From positions 1 through 10,210 of the forward strand of contig JAIFNE010000110.1 of the NCBI GenBank assembly GCA_020047875.1: DNA of 10,210 bases, written 5' to 3'. Source of the DNA: Hydrogenophaga sp. (GTDB lineage Bacteria > Pseudomonadota > Gammaproteobacteria > Burkholderiales > Burkholderiaceae_C). The notes below the pieces were generated by a model that worked only from the letters and a program-made list of their open reading frames with translations, was not told where the DNA came from and did no database searches. Shown here piece after piece: positions 5,610 through 10,210 of the stretch (the first letter of the stretch is position 1; the number at the start of each line of letters is the position of its first letter). Position numbers and translations under genes: made by a program.

Positions 5610-7466
5610 ATGACCAAAGCCCCTTCAACGCGGCGTGCCCCACGCCACAATCAATCCACCCCGACCCAACCAGGCATTCACTACCGGGTGGCGATTCTCA
5701 GCACGCAGGCCCATCTTTTCGGCGTCACACTGACCATCGACCGGCCCGCCGCACGCCAGCGCGTGCGCCTGCCGGTGTGGATTCCGGGCAGCTACCTGGT
5801 GCGCGAATTCGCCCAGCACCTGCAGCACCTGCGTGCGCTGCAAGGTGGCGAGCCGGTGGCGCTGAAACAGCTCGACAAGCACACCTGGGAAGCCACCGCG
5901 AACCCCGACGAGCCGCTCGTGTTCACCCACGAGGTGTACGCGTTCGACGCCTCGGTTCGCACCGCGTTTCTGGACGGCACGCGCGGCTTTTTCAACGCCA
6001 CCAGCCTGTGCCTGCGCGTGCTCGGGCAGGAGGATGTGGCGCAGGCGCTGGAGATTGATGCCGACAACCTGCCCGCTGGCTGGCAGGTCGCCACCAGCCT
6101 CACGCAGCAGCAGGTGGACGCTGCCGGTGTCGGCACCTACCGAGCCGCCGACTACGACGAGCTGGCCGACTGCCCGGTGGAGCTTGGCACCTTCTGGCGC
6201 GGCGAATTCGTGGCCCGCGGCATTCCCCACCGCTTCGTGGTCAGCGGTGCGGGCGGCTGGTTTGATGGCGCGCGCCTGCTGGCCGACACCCAGCGCATCT
6301 GCGAGGCGCAAATCGACTTCTGGCACGGCGCACAGGGCACGGCGCCGTTCAGTCATTACCTCTTCATGCTGCACGCCAGCGGCGAGGGCTATGGCGGCCT
6401 GGAACACCGCAACTCCACCGCCCTCCTGGCGCAGCGCGGCGATCTCCCGCGCCTCGCAGAGCGTCCGGACGCCGCAGCGACCACCCCGGCCGACAAGCCC
6501 GCCGCGCTCAAGGCCGGCGACGGCTACACCACGCTGCTCGGCCTGATCAGCCACGAGTACTTCCACACCTGGAACGTCAAGCGCCTGCGGCCGGCGGAAT
6601 TCAAGCGCTACGACTACGACCGCGAGAACCACACCGAGCTGCTCTGGTTCTTCGAAGGCTTCACCAGCTACTACGACGATCTGTTTCTGCGCCGGGCCGG
6701 CCTGATCGACGACACGACCTACCTCAATCTGGTCACCAAAACGGTCAACCAGGTGCAGCAAACGCCTGGCCAGCGGGTGCAAAGCGTGGCCCAGGCCAGC
6801 TTTGACGCCTGGCTCAAGTACTACCGCATTCAGGAAAACACCCCCAACGCCACGGTGAGCTACTACACCAAGGGCGCGCTGGTGGCGATGAGCCTGGACC
6901 TCACGCTGCGCGCCGAGGGCCAGAGCTCGCTGGACGACGTGATGCGCGAGCTGTGGCAGCGATGCGCGGGCGGTCCGGTGCGCGAGCTCGACGTGGCGCG
7001 GGCGCTCAAGCGCGTGGGCGGCCGGGCGTTTGACAGCGAACTGATGCATTGGGTTCACGGCACGGCAGACCTGCCGGTGCTCTCGCTGCTGGCGCAGGCG
7101 GGTGCCCAGGTGAAGCACGACAAGGCGCCGCTGGCGCAACAGCTGGGGCTGCGCGTGGCCGAAGCGAGCGCCCTGACGCTCAAGAACGTGTTGCGCGGTG
7201 GCGCCGCCGAGGCCGCGGGCATGGCCGCGGGCGACGAGTGGCTGGGCGTGGAGTTCAAGCCCGCCAAGCGCGGCCAGCCCGTGGAAGCCTGGCGCATCAC
7301 CCGGCTCGACGAGGTGAACACGCTGCGGGGACAGCGCAAGCAGCTCACCGCCCTGGTGTCGCGCGACAAGCGCCTGCTGCGCTGCGAACTGCAGTGGCCC
7401 GAGGTGACCAAAGCGGTCAAGCTCAGCGTGGGCGACGCGGGCTTGCTGGCCCGCTGGCTGCGCTGA
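5610..7466 (+). CDS. M61 family glycyl-aminopeptidase-like metalloprotease with PDZ domain
   Basis: 618 residues from the ATG at 5610. An N-terminal beta domain (IHYRVAIL, then VWIPGSYLVREFAQHL) is followed by the gluzincin catalytic domain. That domain has GYGGLEHRNS with Glu265, the zinc motif H315-EYF-H319 in SHEYFHTWNVKRLRP, and the third ligand Glu349 in WFFEGFTSYYDDL. A PDZ-like module lies around 505-590 (NVLRGGAAEAAGMAAGDEWLGVE). The family removes N-terminal glycine or alanine from peptides. There is no signal peptide, so it is probably cytoplasmic. The open frame extends upstream through the DUF3429 gene to 5235, but that part is out of frame with a clear gene and has no M61 similarity, so it is not coding. 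The start is 5 nt after the DUF3429 stop. The catalytic residues are all intact. Confidence 0.95.
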   Translation: MTKAPSTRRAPRHNQSTPTQPGIHYRVAILSTQAHLFGVTLTIDRPAARQRVRLPVWIPGSYLVREFAQHLQHLRALQGGEPVALKQLDKHTWEATANPDEPLVFTHEVYAFDASVRTAFLDGTRGFFNATSLCLRVLGQEDVAQALEIDADNLPAGWQVATSLTQQQVDAAGVGTYRAADYDELADCPVELGTFWRGEFVARGIPHRFVVSGAGGWFDGARLLADTQRICEAQIDFWHGAQGTAPFSHYLFMLHASGEGYGGLEHRNSTALLAQRGDLPRLAERPDAAATTPADKPAALKAGDGYTTLLGLISHEYFHTWNVKRLRPAEFKRYDYDRENHTELLWFFEGFTSYYDDLFLRRAGLIDDTTYLNLVTKTVNQVQQTPGQRVQSVAQASFDAWLKYYRIQENTPNATVSYYTKGALVAMSLDLTLRAEGQSSLDDVMRELWQRCAGGPVRELDVARALKRVGGRAFDSELMHWVHGTADLPVLSLLAQAGAQVKHDKAPLAQQLGLRVAEASALTLKNVLRGGAAEAAGMAAGDEWLGVEFKPAKRGQPVEAWRITRLDEVNTLRGQRKQLTALVSRDKRLLRCELQWPEVTKAVKLSVGDAGLLARWLR

Positions 7467-7607
7467 CCGGGTCGAGACGGGCGCATTCTGCTGGGCGTGC
7501 CGTTACGTGGCCTTGCGGCAATGGAACGGCTGGGCGATGAAACTGACGGCCATTTGCAATGGACGAGCCAGGCGGTCGGCCCACGATTTGTCGCCAGTCG
7601 CCACCGC

Positions 7608-7613
7608 TATAGT
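7608..7613 (+). promoter_or_regulatory. Possible -10 element of the enoyl-CoA hydratase gene
   Basis: TATAGT matches the sigma-70 -10 consensus at 5 of 6 positions, 38 nt before the ATG. A -35 is not clear: TTTGTC (7587-7592) is 15 nt upstream, shorter than the preferred 17. Position in an AT-poor gap after a different operon supports an independent start of transcription. Confidence 0.35.
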
Positions 7614-7638
7614 GCGGACGCAGACCGCCCCAACCCCC

Positions 7639-7644
7639 AAGGAG
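7639..7644 (+). promoter_or_regulatory. Strong Shine-Dalgarno of the enoyl-CoA hydratase gene
   Basis: AAGGAG lies 7 nt before the ATG at 7652, an ideal ribosome-binding site that fixes the start. It is the only strong one in the window, which suggests this gene is translated at a high level compared with its neighbours. Confidence 0.85.
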
Positions 7645-7651
7645 ACTCCAC

Positions 7652-8440
7652 ATGACCGACATCACACCCCCCGAATTCATCACCGTTCGCACCGAAGGAC
7701 GCGTGGGCATCGTCACGCTCAACCGCCCCAAACAGCTCAATGCGCTCAACGACCAGCTCATGAGCGAGCTGGGCACGGCGCTCAAGGCCTTCGATGCCGA
7801 CGACGGCATCGGCTGCATGATCGTCACCGGCAGTGAAAAGGCGTTTGCCGCCGGCGCCGACATCGGTGCCATGGCAAGTTACAGTTTTGCCGACGTCTAC
7901 AAGGGCGACTACATCACCCGCAACTGGGAAACGATCCGCGGCGTGCGCAAGCCGGTGATTGCCGCGGTCAGCGGGTTTGCGCTGGGCGGCGGCTGCGAGC
8001 TGGCCATGATGTGCGACGTCATCATCGCCGCCGACAACGCGAAGTTCGGCCAACCCGAGATCAAGCTCGGCATCATCCCCGGCGCCGGCGGCACCCAGCG
8101 CCTGCCGCGCGCGGTGGGCAAGGCCAAGGCGATGGACCTGGTGCTCACCGGCCGCATGATGGACGCCACCGAGGCCGAGCGGGCTGGACTGGTGAGCCGC
8201 GTGGTGCCGCTGGACAAGCTGATGGACGAGGCGCTGGGGGCCGCGCTCATGATTTGCGAGTACTCACTCATCAGCGTCATGGCGGCCAAGGAATCGGTGA
8301 ACCGCGCGTTTGAGGGTGGGTTGTCGGACGGCGTGATGTTCGAGCGCCGCCTGTTCCATGCGCTGTTTGCCACCGCCGACCAGAAGGAAGGCATGGATGC
8401 CTTCGTGAACAAACGCAAAGCCGCCTTCAAACACGCCTGA
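7652..8440 (+). CDS. Enoyl-CoA hydratase (crotonase family)
   Basis: 262 residues, the normal length for a single-domain crotonase. VGIVTLNRPKQLNALN near the N terminus and AFAAGADIGAM (the CoA-binding A(A)GAD loop) are typical. Of the two oxyanion/catalytic segments, FALGGGCELAMMCD carries Glu116 and PEIKLGIIPGAGGTQRLPR carries Glu136; both glutamates correspond to the catalytic pair of mitochondrial-type enoyl-CoA hydratase (Glu144 and Glu164 in the rat enzyme). It should hydrate trans-2-enoyl-CoA to L-3-hydroxyacyl-CoA in fatty-acid or amino-acid degradation in the cytoplasm. Very similar proteins are called FadB1x, PaaF or Crt, so no symbol is given. It seems to be transcribed alone, with its own -10-like box and a strong ribosome-binding site, and is followed by a 149-nt gap and a tRNA gene. 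Confidence 0.96.
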   Translation: MTDITPPEFITVRTEGRVGIVTLNRPKQLNALNDQLMSELGTALKAFDADDGIGCMIVTGSEKAFAAGADIGAMASYSFADVYKGDYITRNWETIRGVRKPVIAAVSGFALGGGCELAMMCDVIIAADNAKFGQPEIKLGIIPGAGGTQRLPRAVGKAKAMDLVLTGRMMDATEAERAGLVSRVVPLDKLMDEALGAALMICEYSLISVMAAKESVNRAFEGGLSDGVMFERRLFHALFATADQKEGMDAFVNKRKAAFKHA

Positions 8441-8550
8441 GCGCGGCCCCTCGGCGCCACAGAGGGGCACGGGGCCGAGCCACAAGTGGGCTCACATCGC
8501 AGTTCAAGCACGCGGGCCTGAGATCTGGGCTGACGGCCATCCCGATCCAC
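8441..8550. other. Intergenic region with nested GC-rich inverted repeats
   Basis: No gene is visible. Several overlapping dyads occur: CCCCTC (8447-8452) with GAGGGG (8462-8467); GGCCCC (8445-8450) with GGGGCC (8471-8476); CTCGGC (8450-8455) with GCCGAG (8474-8479); and GAGCC (8477-8481) with GGCTC (8489-8493). They are mutually exclusive in part. None is followed by a U-run, so they are not textbook terminators, though the structure could stabilise the crotonase mRNA 3' end or assist factor-dependent termination. Confidence 0.4.
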
Positions 8551-8578
8551 GTGAGAGGTGGGAAAGCTGCTCTATAAT
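8551..8578 (+). promoter_or_regulatory. Sigma-70 promoter of the tRNA gene
   Basis: A perfect TATAAT lies at 8573-8578, 11 nt before the mature 5' end of the tRNA. GTGAGA (8551-8556), 4/6 to TTGACA with a 16-nt spacer, can serve as -35. Transcription would begin near 8585, leaving a leader of only about five nucleotides for RNase P to remove. Confidence 0.7.
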
Positions 8579-8589
8579 GCCGGTCGTTC

Positions 8590-8666
8590 GGCGATATAGC
8601 TCAGTTGGTTAGAGCGCAGCATTCATAATGCTGATGTCGGTGGTTCAAGTCCACCTATCGCCACCA
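8590..8666 (+). tRNA. tRNA with CAU anticodon, probably elongator tRNA-Met
   Basis: 77 nt including an encoded CCA (8664-8666). The acceptor stem GGCGATA (8590-8596) pairs perfectly with TATCGCC (8656-8662), with A as discriminator base. The D arm has AGCTCAGTTGGTTAGAGC. The anticodon stem CAGCA/TGCTG encloses the loop TTCATAA, with CAT at 8624-8626. The T arm is GGTGG-TTCAAGT-CCACC. A perfect first base pair (G1-C72) excludes initiator tRNA-fMet, which has a mismatch there. The CAU anticodon could also belong to tRNA-Ile2, whose C34 is changed to lysidine; elongator Met is the more likely reading by overall resemblance. It stands alone with its own promoter and terminator. Confidence 0.95.
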
Positions 8667-8671
8667 AATAC

Positions 8672-8707
8672 AAAAAAGCGGGCTCCGGCGACGGGGTCCG
8701 CTTTTTT
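8672..8707. terminator. Strong, bidirectional intrinsic terminator after the tRNA
   Basis: A 15-bp hairpin: AAAAAAGCGGGCTCC (8672-8686), loop GGCGAC (8687-8692), GGGGTCCGCTTTTTT (8693-8707). The stem pairs fully if two G-U pairs are allowed. It ends in T6 on the plus strand and, because of the A6 start, also in a U-run when read on the minus strand. It begins five nucleotides after the tRNA CCA end and only 27 nt separate its end from the yaeQ start codon. Confidence 0.92.
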
Positions 8708-8734
8708 CATGCCCGCTCACCCGCTTGGTTCGCC

Positions 8735-9295
8735 ATGGCACTCAAATCCACCATCTTCAAGGCGAATCTACAGATCGCTGACATCGATCACAGCTACTAC
8801 GCCGACCACGCGCTCACGCTGGCACGCCACCCCAGCGAGACCGACGAGCGCATGATGGTCCGCCTGGTGGCGCTGGCGATTCATGCCCACGAACTGGTCG
8901 ATACCTGCGGCGGCGACGGCACGCTGGCCTTCGGCGCCGGCCTGTCCGATCCGGAAGATCCCGACGTGTCGCTGACCGACTACACCGGGCGCAAACGCCT
9001 CTGGATCGAAGTGGGCCAGCCCGATGACAAACCCCTGGCCAAAGCCTGCAGCAAGGCCGACGCTGTCTTCCTCTACGCCTTTGGCTCGGCGGCCGATGTG
9101 TGGTGGCGTGGCATCGAAGGCAAGCTGAGTCGGCTCGACAAGCTGCAGGCCTGGCGCTTGCCGACCGAAGCCGCCCCGGCGCTCGCCGCCCTGGCCGAAC
9201 GCAGCATGCAGCTGCAGGCCACGGTGCAAGAGGGCGAGATCACGCTGTCCAGCACCCGCGGCAGCGTGCACATCGTGCCGCTTCGCTGGAAATAG
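8735..9295 (+). CDS. yaeQ: YaeQ family protein (PD-(D/E)XK nuclease-like fold)
   Basis: 186 residues, close to the family norm of about 180. It starts MALKSTIFKANLQIADID, nearly the same as E. coli YaeQ, and keeps LARHPSETDERMMVRL (29-44), LWIEVGQPDD (89-98) and ACSKAD (104-109), then RSMQLQATVQEGEITLS near the end. Structures of the family show a PD-(D/E)XK nuclease-like fold. Glu92 in the WIEVG strand, with acidic residues before it and Lys99/Lys103 after it, could form the active centre. No biochemical role is firmly established; an early link to RfaH suppression was not upheld as far as I recall. The ATG at 8735 has no Shine-Dalgarno and lies 27 nt after a strong terminator. The gene converges with the photolyase-like gene, whose stop is 36 nt away. 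Confidence 0.93.
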   Translation: MALKSTIFKANLQIADIDHSYYADHALTLARHPSETDERMMVRLVALAIHAHELVDTCGGDGTLAFGAGLSDPEDPDVSLTDYTGRKRLWIEVGQPDDKPLAKACSKADAVFLYAFGSAADVWWRGIEGKLSRLDKLQAWRLPTEAAPALAALAERSMQLQATVQEGEITLSSTRGSVHIVPLRWK

Positions 9296-9331
9296 CTGGC
9301 GGGCCCTCGCGCTCGCCCATTCAGCAGCGGC

Positions 9332-10210
9332 TCAGAACAGCGACTGCTGCGCGCGCTCGGCGGCCGTGATGGTGCGCCCAGTCTGCTCGGCGGCGCGCGA
9401 GCGCGAGCCGTGGCGGCGCACGATGGCGGCCTCAGCGGCCTTGACCTCGGGCGCGGCGCGGCGCTGGTGCAGCCGGGTCTTGGCCTCGCGCGTGGCGCGC
9501 TCCAGGTCCACCACCGGCAGCGGCCACTCGATGCCCACCCGAACCCCGCACCGCGCCTGCAGGTTCTCGGGCATGCGCCAGGGCTCGAACAACCAGGCAT
9601 CGGGCACGCGGCGCAAGACCGGCAACCAGCGGCGCACGAAATGGCCCTGCGGATCGTGGTCCCGCGCCTGTTTGATCGGGTTGTAGACGCGGGTGGTGTT
9701 GATGCCCGTGGTGCCAGACTGCATCTGCAGCTGGCTCCAGTGAATGCCGGGCTCGTAGTCCAGAAACTGCCGCGCCATCCACTCGCCCACCGGCCGCCAG
9801 TGCAGCCACAGCGGGTACGCCGCCACCGACACCAGCATGGCGCGCATGCGGAAATTGATCCAGCCGGTCTCGCGCAGCATGGCCACGCAGGCGTCCACCA
9901 GCGGCCAGCCGGTACGGCCTTGGGTGAGCGCGGCGAGGTGTGCCGGATTGAAGTGGTCTTCGCGCAGCCCGTCGTAACCCCGGTGCAGGTTGCGCCATTC
10001 CAGCTCGGGCTCGTCTTCCAGCTTCTGAATGAAATGGCAATGCCAGGCCAGCCGGCTCACAAAAGCCTCCAGGCCGAGGCGGTGGTGTCGCGCATCGGGC
10101 GGCAGCGCAGCCAGGCGCTCGCGGGTGGCCTGCACCACCTCGCGCAGGCTGAGGCAGCCATGGGCGAGGTAAGGCGAAAGACGCGAACAGGCGGTGGGCG
10201 CGGAGAGCGG
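9332..10210 (-). CDS. Photolyase/cryptochrome-family FAD-binding protein, C-terminal part (5' end outside window)
   Basis: The frame is open from the right edge to a TGA at 9334-9332, giving 292 residues. The first residues, read from the edge, contain SRLSPYLAHGCLSLREV, the start of the FAD-binding domain of the photolyase/cryptochrome superfamily; a GTG at 10138 is therefore an internal valine codon and not the start. Other marks are EAFVSRLAWHCHF, GRTGWPLVDACVAMLRETGWINFRMR, EWMARQFLDYEPG and HDPQGHFVRRWLPVLRRVP. The region before YNP (9678-9727) reads QMQSGTTGINTTRVYNP rather than the canonical WQWxAxTGTDxxPYFRIFNP, so it belongs to a variant branch. The family uses FADH- and blue light to repair pyrimidine dimers, or acts as a light sensor. 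A basic tail (EAKTRLHQRR, RRHGSRSRAA) follows. The N-terminal antenna domain is out of sight. Confidence 0.93.
   Translation of the reverse strand, partial: PLSAPTACSRLSPYLAHGCLSLREVVQATRERLAALPPDARHHRLGLEAFVSRLAWHCHFIQKLEDEPELEWRNLHRGYDGLREDHFNPAHLAALTQGRTGWPLVDACVAMLRETGWINFRMRAMLVSVAAYPLWLHWRPVGEWMARQFLDYEPGIHWSQLQMQSGTTGINTTRVYNPIKQARDHDPQGHFVRRWLPVLRRVPDAWLFEPWRMPENLQARCGVRVGIEWPLPVVDLERATREAKTRLHQRRAAPEVKAAEAAIVRRHGSRSRAAEQTGRTITAAERAQQSLF

Larger units (their letters stand above)
7467..7651. other. 185-bp intergenic region between the M61 peptidase and the crotonase
   Basis: No gene is supported here. The left part has a loose inverted repeat, GCCGTT (7499-7504) with AACGGC (7525-7530), around a 20-nt loop and without a U-run, so no good intrinsic terminator follows the peptidase gene. 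The right part holds a -10-like TATAGT and a strong ribosome-binding site for the next gene. Confidence 0.5.

Noticed and set aside
5625..7139. 504-residue open frame antisense to the M61 peptidase
   Set aside because: Composition is typical of a complementary-strand shadow (Val/Ala/Arg/His/Gln-rich, no domain), while the sense strand encodes a protein with all catalytic residues.
7507..7836. Small open frame in the gap before the crotonase gene
   Set aside because: Most of it overlaps the crotonase in another frame, has no ribosome-binding site, and turns His/Arg-rich where it overlaps.
8590..8707. tRNA gene as an attachment site for an integrated element
   Set aside because: No integrase, no direct repeat of the tRNA 3' end in the window, and the downstream genes (yaeQ, photolyase-like) are ordinary chromosomal genes with the same composition.
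9296..9331. GGGC/GCCC dyad between yaeQ and the photolyase-like gene as a terminator
   Set aside because: Only a 4-bp stem with a 10-nt loop and no U-run on either strand.

Overview
The window is GC-rich (by eye about 65-68%), densely packed chromosomal DNA with G/C-preferring third positions. The proteins (Burkholderiales-type UbiH-family hydroxylase, DsbC, DUF3429 protein, M61 peptidase, YaeQ) suggest a betaproteobacterium of the Burkholderiales, most likely Comamonadaceae (Hydrogenophaga/Acidovorax-like). That placement comes from family knowledge and was not searched. I see no insertion sequence, integrase, phage gene, CRISPR array or toxin-antitoxin pair. This looks like core, vertically inherited sequence.

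Layout, left to right. (1) 1-245, plus: the C-terminal end of an MFS transporter whose stop interlocks with the stop of the next gene. (2) 3079-242, minus: three genes read right to left. These are a MOSC-domain (mARC/YcbX-like) protein, the ATPase YchF, and an S4-domain protein of the RsuA/RluF pseudouridine synthase family that appears to lack the catalytic aspartate. (3) 3080-3178: a 99-bp divergent control region. (4) 3179-7466, plus: a tight run of four genes, FAD-dependent UbiH-type hydroxylase, periplasmic disulfide isomerase DsbC, a DUF3429 membrane protein and an M61 glycyl-aminopeptidase-like protease with a PDZ domain (gaps of 46, 13 and 5 nt). (5) 7652-8440, plus: an enoyl-CoA hydratase with its own promoter-like -10 and the only strong Shine-Dalgarno in the window. 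(6) 8590-8666: a tRNA with CAU anticodon (probably elongator Met), with a consensus -10 in front and a strong bidirectional intrinsic terminator behind. (7) 8735-9295, plus: yaeQ, starting only 27 nt after that terminator. (8) 10210-9332, minus: the C-terminal part of a photolyase/cryptochrome-family flavoprotein that runs off the right edge and converges on yaeQ.

Functionally these are housekeeping and maintenance genes: translation-associated factors (YchF, S4 protein, tRNA), redox and oxidative functions (quinone-type hydroxylase, DsbC, Moco protein), fatty-acid oxidation, proteolysis and DNA photorepair. I found no clear new multi-gene system. The observations most worth checking are the degenerate active site of the pseudouridine synthase homologue, the probably leaderless start of the UbiH-type gene, the unexplained transcription of yaeQ directly behind a terminator, and the non-canonical FAD-pocket region of the photolyase homologue.
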